Assembly: GCA_036877525.1 (NCBI GenBank)
Contig: JAZGTH010000002.1
Coordinates: 5,564,501 to 5,628,500, forward strand
Source: Chromobotia macracanthus
Lineage: Eukaryota > Chordata > Actinopteri > Cypriniformes > Botiidae
Reading direction: 5' to 3'
Length of the DNA: 64,000 nucleotides
Position numbers and translations under genes: made by a program. The stretch's first letter is position 1, and every line of letters starts with the position of its first letter. The notes under the pieces were generated by a model, which was not told the DNA's origin, did not search any database, and saw only the letters and a program-made list of their open reading frames with translations. Shown piece after piece: positions 51,624 to 64,000 of this stretch.

Positions 51624-52814
51624 CTAAAAGGAAAGAGATAACAATTGTTAGAATTTATGCTATTGTTTAGCAATATACAATGCCACACTATTCTTCTTAA
51701 TATGCTTGACCTGGGTTACCTGTGAATCCTGTATAATTAAGAAATGTTTGAAAACTATTATATTTTTTATACATAATAAGGTGGACTATAGCAGAAAGTG
51801 AGATTAGTCTATACTTGTGTAAGTAGCATCCAGTTAGGATCTTGGAAAACCTAAGCAGTTTACAATTTAAACAAATATGTTTCTAAGCAGTCACATGAAA
51901 TGTGTCAGGAAAATGATGTTAAACATTATGGTTGATATCACTTGTATTTATCAAACTGGAAATAGAAGGTCAATATACAACACACACACATACATACAGT
52001 ATGTATAACTGAATATTATTAATTCGGTCTATGTACTAGACCATAAGCAAACAGTCTATGTATTTACACTGGCCTGCAAACAGCATCTGCTACTATTTAC
52101 ACTTAACATAATTAGCATCTTTCTTTAATGCTGACAGTGTAAAACATTCATTTATATTCACTGGTGAGACAGTGAAAATCAACAACCTACAAGCTTTCCT
52201 GTAGCTATAGGAATGCAGGTATGTACTTAAAAAATGTGTAGCTTGAAAGGCGCTTTGGGTGAAAGCGTGTAAATGGAAAGTGCAATGTACAGGAAATATA
52301 AAGGAGTGTGTGTGTGTGTCAGAAATAATAATTTAATTGTGTATTGTTCCTGTTCTTGCATTGTTCCTCTTCTGGTAGGTTTAATCCAGAATTTTAAATT
52401 TACAATAATTTACAATCATTCCATGACATTTACATAATCGCATACTAGCAATGGTGCTCAGAATCTCATTTCTTTTAGGGAATGTAGATCATTTTTGTCT
52501 TTAAGCTGCGTCAGTCTCACTTTATCAAAATATGAGCTCCATTGTCACTTTGGATCAAGGATCTGTGAACTCCATTGATGTTTCTGAGCTGGATGGTATA
52601 CACATGGACCATATATGCGTGAAGAGATGTGATGAAAGATGGCATATGTCAGACGGTCCCCAACACACATTATACCACTAACATGGAACGGTGAATATTA
52701 AGCATCACTCCACCTACTGACCAAGGGCTACAGAGTCACTCTGCAGTTAGATAGACAGATGCTGCCCTGCAAAACATGAATTACCCTGACTAAATTGAAA
52801 GTTGCACAGTATAA

Positions 52815-53160
52815 ATTCTGTCAACACTTGCTCACCCTCATGTCATTCCAAACTCATGTGCCTTTTTCTTCTGTAAAGTACAAAAGGAGGATTTTAAAGG
52901 ATTGTGCTGGTCGCTTATTTCCATGCAGTTACACTGAATAGAAAATGAGTCTTTCAGGCTTTATAAAGCATACAAAAGCAGCATAAAAGTATCACAAAAG
53001 TGGTCCATAAGACTTCTGCACTTTCCTCCAAGTCTTCTGAGGCCATATGATAGCTTTGTGAGAAAAACGGACTTTAAGTCACAACAACTCACAGAAAATT
53101 TTTAAATCCACTCTAGCTTTTCTTGAGTAGTAAGTTTTCTTGAACAAAAGTGTCAAAGTA
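52815..53160 (+). repeat. dispersed cypriniform repeat, copy B
   Basis: It contains 'ttgctcaccctcatgtcatt', 'ctggtcgcttatttccatgc', 'aaaagtggtccataagactt' and 'ccaagtcttctgaggccata'. It is the same family and orientation as 33480-33740 and better preserved at the 5' side. Confidence 0.75.
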
Positions 53161-56100
53161 GTTCCATTCTACAAAAGAATGAATCGTTCTTTTGAGTCAT
53201 ATCTTTCCAATGATGTGGTCAAACCAGTGAAATAATTCAGATTGATCTGGTTCTGGATTTCACCTCACTGGCTCGTTGTGAATTTACAGCAATTCAGAAG
53301 GGAAGATTATCAGCGAGTAATGACTCAGTGTCTCATTGTACACGAAAACAGTACACAATGTACGATTAGTGTCATGATTCTTTAATGATGCCTTTGAATT
53401 CTTTATGATGCCTAAAAGCTTCAGTCCCAATTTATTATATTTTCATGAAAAGGTTAAACCAGTACAATACTCAGTTTAACAAAGGACAACAGAGACACAA
53501 CTGTAAATGCTAAATGTCAGCTAAATATTCAAGTGTGTACCAACAATGTTGATGTTTTAGTATAACATTTGTGACATGTAATATTACACAATTAAATAGG
53601 TGAAAAATTGATTTATTTTTTGGAGTGACATTATTTAAAACCGTTTCTGGGTTCCTGAGTGAAATCTAGTTATATAAAGACCGTTTACTGTAGTGTAATT
53701 GTAACAGACAGTCTACATTGACTTGGATGACTGATGACCTTTTTGAACGCATGTCAGGTACCCAAATCATTAAATGTGACACTCTGAAAAACTGCAAGAG
53801 TTTGCAACATTTTCTTTTGTTTCCTCTTTTGTTTTCTTTTGTGTTTTGACTGAACAGTTATTGAACAGTTTGAATTCCACTGTGAACCTGTTCTGAGTAG
53901 CACTTACTAAACATATGGTATACAGAAATTATCATATGTCCTTTCCCGAGTGACATTTCAATCTAAATAAGAGCTCCATCTTTCGCCCGCTCTTCCCTCA
54001 CCTGCAATCATCGCAATGTGAAGTCAACTCTGATGGTCATTTGAAGAGACAGCTTATTACCCGAGCCACAGGGAGTCTGTCTCTCTCTTTCCCCTTGTGT
54101 CTTTCTCTCTCTCACACCTTCTTGTGTGTCTCTTTGTCTGCGTTGAATGTCTGTGTCTCTTTGTCAGTAAGCCCAGCTCAGGAGTTGTGAGGTGACAGCT
54201 GAACAGACAGATGTTGTCTTTTGAGAACACTCAATGCCACTCAAACTCTCTGTAGCGTTAGGTGGGGTGGCGGCCTGCTCAAGAGTTCCAAAGCTTCACA
54301 CAGGGAAACACAAGACGACATTAACCGGCTTTCATACTATAGTGAGTGTTGAAAATTGTCAGTTTGCTCCATTACTATATATCCTAGCAACTTTTCACCA
54401 TAGAGAGACTATAATCACTTCAAGTTTGATGTAATATCATAAAACAGTTATTTCTAGTTCTATAAATGTATAGACCAATGGTGTGGCAACAGTGCTGTTA
54501 TATACTATCTCTGCACTGTTATGTTTCATTGTGTTTCACTTATCTGTATTTGTAGCATTCCAGACCAAAGTATGTGAGTGAATTTTGTGGTGATAAACTA
54601 TCCTAGCTGAGCATTTATCCTGCTGTTATGGCTTGGCTTTGTTTACAGTTAATTTAAATTTGATGTTGATTTTTTAGGCAACAGCAACTGGTTATAATAG
54701 AAATATTTAATATATATGGACACCATGCAATAGGGTTTTGTTTAGAAAAACAATATATATCCTGCATTAAAGTATAAAAGTCCAAATAAACAACTCCAGG
54801 GGGCAAACATTGCCCCCTAATAAAAAGTTATTTCTGTAAGTCCAGACACCGATATACCCCCATATTTCATTATGAAACTCAGAAATACAGGTGAGACTAA
54901 TAATATGATATTTCTTTTTTTACTATGTTTTGTCATTTCCTGCTTCACAACAGGTTATGTAAACCATTACAAAAGTCCTGAAGTGATGATAAATGAATAT
55001 ATAAAATCTTCCAGCACAGGGAGCGACCGGTAGATGGATGTCTCTTGGTGGACCATAACCATATAGAATTATTTCTCCATATTCCACCCTCCATTGCTCT
55101 CTGTTCTGTGTGCAAAATAAACACAATATTGATGAGCACAGTAAAATACAGAAAGTAAGCTCAAGAATCAACTTCTGTTGAAAGGGTAATTCTGGCATGT
55201 AGATTTTCTTAAAAATACACATAGAACATTTTTTAGAACAGAACTAATTGATGAAGACAACTACATATACAGCTAAATCGTGTTACGCTTCACTGATGCA
55301 TGCTGGGTAATTGTTTTTGTATACTTGTGCAGGGCCAAAGAAAAGAGAAACCAGACAATTATCTTTAAATATTCAAACCATATGTGACCTCTGCAACATA
55401 TCCAGGCACATTTTGTAAATAATTTCATCCCGTTTGTCTCTATAGACAGCCTCTTCTTGTACATAGTTAGTGTAATTTACACTAAAATCGCTTAATTTTG
55501 ATGGCACATTTTATATTTAGCTGTAATATTTAACATGCAGAGTATCATCATAACCTGTGTTTTACTTTCTTGTCTTCATACCATAAGAATAACAGAATGT
55601 GGTCATCACTAACTCACAATAGCAGTGGATAACATCTGTCTTTACCCAAGACATGTCTCTCTAATGCTGTCACCACAGTCTTTGTTTGGAACATTGTTGT
55701 TGGGACACAAACAGTTTAATAAGCCCCAGCTATCCTGTTAATGCTCCATTAGGTCAGCAGGAAGCAAGTAATTCAAGCAAAGCTTGCACTAATGTCTGAG
55801 TATCAGCCAAGTCATTCAATATCAACCTGACTGAACAAGGTCTTTGATCCTGTTCCAAATTGACAATGAATACAGGAACAGACTGTGATTTAATCCACAA
55901 TGTCCAATAGACTGTTAAGATTCTCACAGATACTTAATTTAAAATAAGATTTGTAATATAAAATAAGCTGTGTGTTACATTGTGTACAGATTTTTAAGTG
56001 TAATTAAACCCTAATTTGGTAAAGAAAATGTAGTCATAACTAAGGTAAACAATGTTTTTTCATGTGTTATATTTTTCACTCTTGCCATTCACTGGCTCAG

Positions 56101-56358
56101 TCTCTCAGGCTATGATACCAATGGCAAGCACAATTGATCTTTTCCCAGCATCTAGCTATTAACACTATGACTGATAGCAGCAATCAAAGACCATTATATT
56201 TAACTTATATTTACGTTATATTTGATACGCCACATATAATGTTTAAACTATATATTTAATGTGTGTTTGTAGGTGTGCACAGGTCTGTTCTGATTGTGAC
56301 AGAAGAGGACAAAATATGCAAATAAAATGCAAATACAAATCATGGATTGTTAGGATAG

Positions 56359-56361
<3 letters not shown>

Positions 56362-56405
<44 letters not shown>
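56362..56405. repeat. (AT)n microsatellite
   Basis: About 22 AT units. Confidence 0.96.
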
Positions 56406-56407
<2 letters not shown>

Positions 56408-58740
56408 AACATCAATTTTTATTTTTAAAAGAAAATATGGTGCAATGTGGTGCATCCAGCCAAACTCTACTGTATTTTGTGCAAATTCATCTATCACTCA
56501 GGAGAAAGGGAGAGAAAATTACCTCTAAATTGCCTAAGCTATATTAACACATACATCAAAGTGTCCTGTGAGGCGACCACATAAACCACTATAACAGCTG
56601 TTTTAATGCCAACTATGTTGCAAAAATCTGTACATTAATTAAAGCAAACTTGTGTTTATCAAGAGCACTTAGCCACCTCAGCTGAGACACCTCTTGGGAA
56701 ATCAAGATGGTAATTAAGAGTGAAGATCAGAGAGTTCTTTAAAGTAAAGCAGAGCCACTACACTTCAACTTCTACAAACACAGTATGTTCACTCAGGACA
56801 TACATCAATAAATAGCAGTTGTGTTGTACTCATTAGTTCTAAACCATAAGCCCATGCTTCCTCATAAGATCTTTAGAGATTAAAGTTTGGAAAGCAAAAC
56901 AAGACGTCCCGTTTCCTAACACTGTTAATGAAATCCTGTATAAACTTGCCACTGTCATGAATATTACATGTGGTTAAACTTTTGGTTATTGGTATTCCAA
57001 CTTCTGTCCATCCTAATCGCATTAGCATATTTGGAGAAAGTATTTCCCGAAGTGTTGGAATTAAATTAAGGTAAAGATTGTAAAGTTCAATGCACCAATT
57101 TTTGGGGGATATAGATTATTGTGCATTATATCTGCTCAGCCTACCCTGCTGACAAAATCAAACTCAATTATTCAATTATATTGAGTTATAAATTATAGAT
57201 GGATCAATTACCCATGTGGTACCAGTCTATGCATTTTTCTGGACCGATATGGATTACATTGAAATCCTATTGTCCTTTTTCCTTATTGACAGTAAATTGA
57301 GGTAAATGAGAGATTTATCAGAGAGGTCAGCAGAGTGATCAGTCTCTGTGTTGCTGACATCTTTGAGCTAATTTAATTTCAATGGGACGCTCCTTCTCAA
57401 CCTCATAGTCATTTTTCACTCCAATTAATTCACAGCTGGGGTATTAATCAAGCTGAACTCTGGGTTTATCTGCCAAATGCCTTATCCCAGCTGTATTCAA
57501 CAGCACTGTTGATATACATTATATTACAATATATTATTTTAGATATATACTTTATACCTAATATTTTAGATATTGCTGGATATATACACCTTGTTAAATG
57601 CGACAATCCTTAATTTTATTTACAGTATCTTGGCCTTGTCAAACAATTTTTTATTATCAATAAATCAAATTTATTGTAAATATGTTGTATATACTGTTTC
57701 TGTTAATATTTCATATTGGCCTACACACTGCTTTGCAGGTAATTCTTTAGCTACCACTGAGTGTATTTCTAAGTTAAAAGCCAAAACAAGACACATAATG
57801 CATTATTGATTGAAGCTCCATTTGGAAAGAGTAAAGAATGTATTTGGCTGTACTTGGCTGATGATTCTTCAAAACTGAAGGCAATTGTTATGCTGTGAGA
57901 CTAAGAATTTGTACATCTTTAATATGATTGACAGCAGGTGTTAAACACAGTCGAGACTGTATCTGCCATCCACAATGAGGCACAAAAGGTAACAATTCAG
58001 CTATTTAGAAACATGATTAGGCCACCTACTAACATCAATACCTGACCAGCAGGTATAATTTTGTTGGGTTTCAATATTTCTTTTTAAAACAGCATGTTAA
58101 TACTCTCATTTCCCATTTGTTTACTAAAATTTTTTTTGAGAAGAAAAATCACAAGCTAAAATGGGGGGCTGCATAGTGAAGTGACGAATCATCCTCGGCA
58201 TATTGCAGAATAATTGCTTTTTTCTTTCATTACATTCTCTAAGAGCACATCCATTTCCAGTTTAATGGAGCTAAAACAATCCTCTACCTGTGAGTCTATA
58301 TTCCCTCCAGCGTGATTGCTTGTCCCTTTTGCCTGTAAATCATGTTCACCAGTGTTGTGGTGACATTTGTTCCTCGAACTACATCTTTCCAGATGATTGG
58401 GGCTATTGAAAAGCAGGAGGCAGATCTTCTGAAATGGGAAGTGCCAAAAGGCGTAACTGAAATTCAAATTCTTAATGGGCAAACAAGAATTCAATGTAAC
58501 ATTGAATGCTCTGTGCGTGAACTAGTTCCTAACAACCACTCAGAATTGAAGGTGCACCTGCCTGTAATCTTGGTGATACCAGAAATCTGTGATGATAAAG
58601 TAAATATTTAAAAAAATATGTAAAATATTGATTATATGAAATATTACAATATTCTTATAGCTCTTTTTGAAACAATTATTAATTTTTTTAAATATAAAAA
58701 AAGATTACACAAACACTGTAGAACATGCAAAAGAATTGCC

Positions 58741-58915
58741 CTGAAGTGCCCTTGAACAAGGCACCTAAACCCCAGTTGTTCCCCGGGCACAGCAGTGCTT
58801 TCCCACTGCTCCGGGTGTGTGTGTGTTCACAACTTGCAGTGTGTGTTCACTCCTCACCAGTGATGGGTTAAATGCAGAGGTCACATTTTGAGTATGGGTT
58901 ACCATATGTGACAAA
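58741..58915 (+). repeat. teleost dispersed repeat ('cccttgaacaaggcacctaa' type)
   Basis: The text cccttgaacaaggcacctaa, cagtgctttcccactgctcc, gggtgtgtgtgtgttcac and gggttaaatgcagaggtcac is the usual sequence of a very common fish SINE-like repeat. No borders or target-site duplication could be fixed by eye. Confidence 0.72.
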
Positions 58916-59559
58916 AAATATCGCTTTCAATATACAAAAAAAGGATTTTTTTGTTTACATAGCATTCTATAGGATAGTGATTCTCCATATTCTTTTCCAG
59001 AATCCACAGAATATAAATGTAATAGAACTTGAACATGATTTTACAACAGACTAAAAAGCCCAAATACTAAGATTAACTTTTGTTACTTAATTAAAAAAAA
59101 AAGTAGCACTGGGTGCTCTATATTTAAAAGCACTGTTGTGATACCTGTGTGGTTCTAGAAGATGCATTGTGCAGTAAGCATCAGGAATTTCCCCAGTCTA
59201 TACCCAGACATTTTCACTCTGCCTACCCTGCAAGTTAGGCCAGTCCCAGCCGAGCACTGGGCTTTTTTAAGGCTACATCTCCTGGCTCATCCATCTTGCA
59301 GCATTGTCTCTCTGCATCTCCATTTTCAGTAATGGAAATCATTAAAAAGGGATTCACAAGAAGATACAACTGCTGGGCCTGTCATCGTATTTCTTCTTGG
59401 CTATACACACAAACACGGGTGCCGAAATATTTCTAGGGAAAATATGGGAGGTGTGTGTGTGTGTCCGCCTGCTTGGCTGGCAGTTTTCGAAACTCTTGTG
59501 TGATCCAGTGTAGAGCTATTGAGCTGCCCTAGGGCCAGCGCTGATGATTCAGTAGAGAA

Positions 59560-59586
59560 GGGTTGGGTGGGGGGAGGGTGAGGGGG
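59560..59586 (+). other. G-run cluster, potential G-quadruplex
   Basis: Five G-runs (3, 3, 6, 3 and 5) are separated by 2, 1, 1 and 3 bases, the strongest quadruplex-type motif in the window. It lies in a locally GC-richer segment of the upstream intron. Confidence 0.7.
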
Positions 59587-60561
59587 TTTTGGAGGAGTCC
59601 GAAGCAAGAGAGCAGAGGACAAATAGAGCAGGTGGGGGTGAGGCGTCCTATCGCCTCCCTGTGGCCAGCCTGTCCTTATGAGAGTGGATGACTGAGGTAA
59701 TGGTCTTTGACTGCTGCTATCAGTCATAGAGTTAATAGCTAGATGCTGGGAAAAGATACTTTGTGCTTGCCATTGGCATCATAGCCTGAGAGAGTGAGCC
59801 AGCGAATGGCAAGAGTGAAGAAAATACCACAGAGTAGAATATATACTGTATGTTTTTTCTTTATATTCCCTTTTTTACAGATGGGAAAACCAGACACCAT
59901 CCAGGGTTTGGTTCCACATGTCTCCAGGCCTAAGATTTCAATTGGTAGACCTTGACCTTGAAGATGCTCCCAAGGTTTGCGGCTGGACCTTAATGCTAAC
60001 CTCACCCAAATTTTGATTAGGTTGTTCATTATCTTAGATTGTTCAGTGTACCTTGTACAATGACCTTATAAATCATTCGATTTTCACTTTCAGATTAAAA
60101 TGTCAATAAACTAGATTATAAATCACAAACATCATTTAAGACAAGAGATGTGATTTCTTGAACATCTTCTGTGGCGATGGCTCTATTGTGGAAGGCCAGC
60201 AGAAAATTACTGGCATTTCATTTACAAGATGAGAAAGTGTCTCAGGTATTTATTGCATATGTAAAGATTCTGGAGTATCTTTGGGAACCAGAATAAGATG
60301 AAGTCAGACATTTGATTGAAAACACTTCAGGTTGACTTTTATAAGATTTTAAAAAAGCTCAAGATGTCAAATCTGTCATTCTGAAAAAAAAATAAATTAA
60401 AGGTAAGGTAGGGAATTTTGGAAAGGATAACAATAGCAACCTACTTTAAAAGCATAAGATCCTACCCTCCATTCAGAGTGATCTCCGAAGCCATGCTTCC
60501 TCCAACACATGAACCTATACATAGTTTGACAGGCATCCGAACTAAAATGTTATGGTCCTGC

Positions 60562-60664
<103 letters not shown>

Positions 60665-63600
60665 ATATAATTTTTTTTTGTTATCAGGATGTAAAGACAT
60701 TTTCAACCAGCATACAATATTTCTGGAAAAAAAATCACCTACCCTGCCTTAAATGCAATGGATTTTACCATACAACACAAAATATTTCCCTACATATTTG
60801 AGAATCTGGTTAAACTAATGTTGTGAGTTTGGGGCGAGACTATCTATTTGGCTGACCAATTGAAAATGAAGGAAGAAAATTGCTTTCTTTTTTGCATTTT
60901 CACATAGAGATTCTAGTGTCACAGACAAAAAAACTTTTTAATTCTTTACTTAGACTATGCTGCCACTTGGAAGTTTTAGCAGCACCGTTGTTTTCAGCAT
61001 AATTATTATTTGATTACACCATTTAGCAGTGTTTTTCCCAAAGCACTAGAGAAATCAAGGGTTATTTGTGTTTCTCAAGTCCTCAACTTTGGCAGGAACA
61101 GCGTCGTGATCTCACTCATTCTTTAACCTCCTTTCATCTGCATCTTAGAACTAAACCTTCTGCCTTTAGGTATAAACTCAGATCCCTGAGGTTCACATTC
61201 CTACTGCTCAGTGGCTTCCAGTTTTCCCTGTGGTAAAATTACTAAAGTGTTCGTCTTTGGTAAGATGACTGAGGGAGCTTGTGTCAAAATAAATTAGCCT
61301 TCTGTTAAATTAAACCTGGTATTTGACCAATTTAAACTACCAGTGTCCACAAGTGTACATCCAAAGTGTGCACTTGATATGTCTTCCCATGATGCTGTAT
61401 TAGTACAGTTCTGCAGGTCAGGGAGTAGTCAATCAGACTCATTCTTAATTAAAAGACCACATAATGCTTGCTACTTTGTGAACAATAGGGTATCTACATA
61501 GTATTGCTTCATGCCAAGGGGTCAGGGTTTGTCTATCATTCTGGTGGCAAAAAGTATCTTTCTTCTTTGACCAGCCAGTCAAAAGTAGCTGTGTATTTGT
61601 AACGAATGGCTAGCTGGAGGCGTAGTGGTGATGAAAACCCAGTTTACTTCCAAAAAGACCAAAGCCAAAACAAAAAAATGATAAACTAGACTGTGAACTT
61701 CTGATGGACACTTTTGAAATACTGCTTCGTGAAAGTTTAATATATTTCTGAATCATTTGTTTGTATCAAACTGACCATGTCAAGTGATATTTCTGTAAAC
61801 TAAGCTCTGCTACATTATCCCAGCTATCAGGAACGTTCATAGAACATTGGCTAATGTTCTCTAAAAAGATCTTAATGTCATCAAAAAATGTTTTTGCAGT
61901 AACATTAGAACTTTTTTTAACATTATATATCAAATCTCAAAAACATTCTGAGTTGTTAGGGTAAACTTTAAAAAAGTTACAGAATTTGCCATTAGCAAAT
62001 CAGTGTTGTCATTACGTCATTTTCTGCAGCTTAAGAGTGATTAGTCCCATGACATTTATACAGCATAATTGACTCAAAAACTTTTATGCCTGTGAGCAAA
62101 GATGTCAGAATCCAAATCATACTTCAGGGAATTCTGCACCAGTCTATTTTGATGAAGGACAATGCTAACAGGCAGCTTTCTCTGTGAGCTGTAGGATAGA
62201 ACAAGTTGATCTATAAGCAAACATTACTTTTCCTTGTGTTTACATTAAAGGTGTTCATGATAAACTACAGACAGACTAAAGAATGGAGCTTGCAGGACTC
62301 TCTTATATGGCCATACAGATGCATTTACCAGTTCTACTGAAGTACATATGCACACTGATGCTCAAGAGGATGCATGGCCTTGAAACACTGCAGCCTTTGA
62401 ATGAAATCTAATACTATTCTCTTGTTCCACTGCACTGCATTTCTTCCTCACTGTAGTACACACAGATAATCTGTAATCTGTAATCTATTGTTGTGGTATT
62501 GGTGAAGAATTGTACACTTCCCTTTACACATACATGAAAAGCTTTTCAGGCTTAGAAGATAAAACTATTCTATTCTGTATAAAAAAATACATTGAATTTA
62601 AAATGGAATGTGTGATGTGATGCTGTAATAAATCTTCAAGAACAGTGCCTAACAAGGCAATTAAAGAGGCACAACATAATAACAGTGTTGAGGCAGTACA
62701 GCCAATAAGCTTTGTATGTTCTGGGCACATGGGAGTTAGCATGCACTACTGTTTGAAAAGAGGTCAATCAATCAGTTTGCCTCCACATTGTTCTGTTTGC
62801 ATCAGCTTGATCAAGACAGACATACAGAATATTCTAGAACAGCAGGACACACAGGTCATGTTGCCTTACACTAAATGACTGTTAACTAATATATAATGCT
62901 CATACAGTGCAAATGTGAAAAAAGAATCTCAGTGTTTCTTGCAGCACAGTGCATGTTAGACATCATCAGATGCAATAAATGAATTAGTGGCGTCACATTT
63001 CGCATGTAAGGCCAGAGGGTGATGCACAGTGCAGTCATCACTGTGAATGTGGGCTCAGTTAACTGTGAGCTGACATCAGACTGCTGCATCCTGGAACTGA
63101 ATGGCTCCTCTGTTCAGACCCGAAAGGGTTCCAAAACAGTATTATGACTGTGTTTCTAATGTTCACACCATGTGGTTTAAGATGCAACATTACTAGAGCG
63201 GATACCAGTCACTCTTGTAAAGCAGATGCATATTTTGTGGTTTAAAAAAATGGCGGGGCGTTGAGGAGGAGGTCTGAGCATAATAATGTTCTAATGTGTC
63301 TAGCGGAATGTGACTAGATCAGAGAAACTTGTAATGAAAGATAAGGGGTTAATTTTGAAATGAGTATAATTAGTTGTACACATATAACATTAGTCTCTAT
63401 GTCCCTAAACATAGTACAGAAAACAGTACATTTAAAATGAACAGAACATAAGGATGAGGGTTAATGAAATGAAAACATGTCAATAATGAGAATGAGGAAT
63501 GCGTTCATGTATACAAATCATGCTTGCATGACTACAAATCACAAATTACATTCCAGTTCAAAAACAATGTCAGAGTGAATAACAAACAAACCAAACAATG

Positions 63601-64000
63601 TCTAAAGCAGATCAAGTAAACTGGATTCTTTCTCTGCGTGTTTTCACTGGCTCTGATCTGCAGGAAGATGAGCTTCAGACTGAGGTTTGGCCAAAGCTGA
63701 TCAAGTCATATAAATTCAGTGCATGTCAACATGACACCACAATGCTGTGTCCTCAGCCCGCCCACTGCATTAATCCTGCCTGTTACTGTGATGAGGCATA
63801 ATGACAGCACACAAGGACAGTTTTCTCTCATTCATGGGCCTGACAGCACTGCCAGCTAATGCACTCCCATTACGCATTCCATGTACTGCCACTGGACTCT
63901 GCTTTTCTTTTGTGCTTCCCCATTGGCACCGTATACATTAACTGTGGTGTATTTGTGCACTCTATATAAGAATGACTATGGCTAGTTGTCACACCAGAAG

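Overview
This window is vertebrate nuclear DNA. It is AT-rich, with large introns, canonical GT-AG splice junctions, many (AT)n microsatellites and several dispersed repeats. It carries sequence families I associate with teleost, and particularly cypriniform-like, genomes: the 'agttcaccc...' TIR elements, SINE tails of the 'gtaagtcgctttggataaaagcgtctgctaaatg' kind, a Tc1/mariner-type MITE and a DIRS-type retrotransposon remnant. The species cannot be named from the sequence alone. Nothing prokaryotic (operons, CRISPR, prophage) is present.

One protein-coding gene is supported: the 3' two thirds of gfra2 (GDNF family receptor alpha-2, the GPI-anchored neurturin co-receptor of RET), on the minus strand. 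Seven coding exons were reconstructed: 51537-51623, 41827-42238, 28509-28618, 27869-28009, 25291-25454, 20227-20277 and 19583-19705 (stop codon). All phases join cleanly (1-1-2-1-1-0-0), giving about 362 residues that end in a typical hydrophobic GPI-signal tail. The start codon, the signal peptide and the exon for the first cysteine-rich domain are not in the window and should lie beyond base 64000.

Layout on the plus-strand scale: 1-19462 is sequence downstream of gfra2, holding a 620-bp mariner-type MITE (861-1480), a LINE/SINE tail (13000-13428), an inverted pair of one dispersed repeat (about 10.4-10.8 kb and 14.2-14.4 kb) and an (AT)n/(GA)n compound microsatellite. 19583-51623 is gfra2. 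Its 13.2-kb intron (28619-41826) contains a degenerate DIRS-like tyrosine-recombinase remnant, and several introns carry MITE/SINE copies and long (AT)n tracts. 51624-64000 is the upstream intron, with further repeats and a G-run cluster.

The most interesting points are the gfra2 features (a Gln/Ser-rich loop and four extra cysteines compared with the mammalian protein as I remember it), the DIRS remnant, and an unexplained minus-strand open frame preceded by a good splice acceptor at 3393-3704. Most other long open frames here are chance, repeat-derived or antisense shadows.
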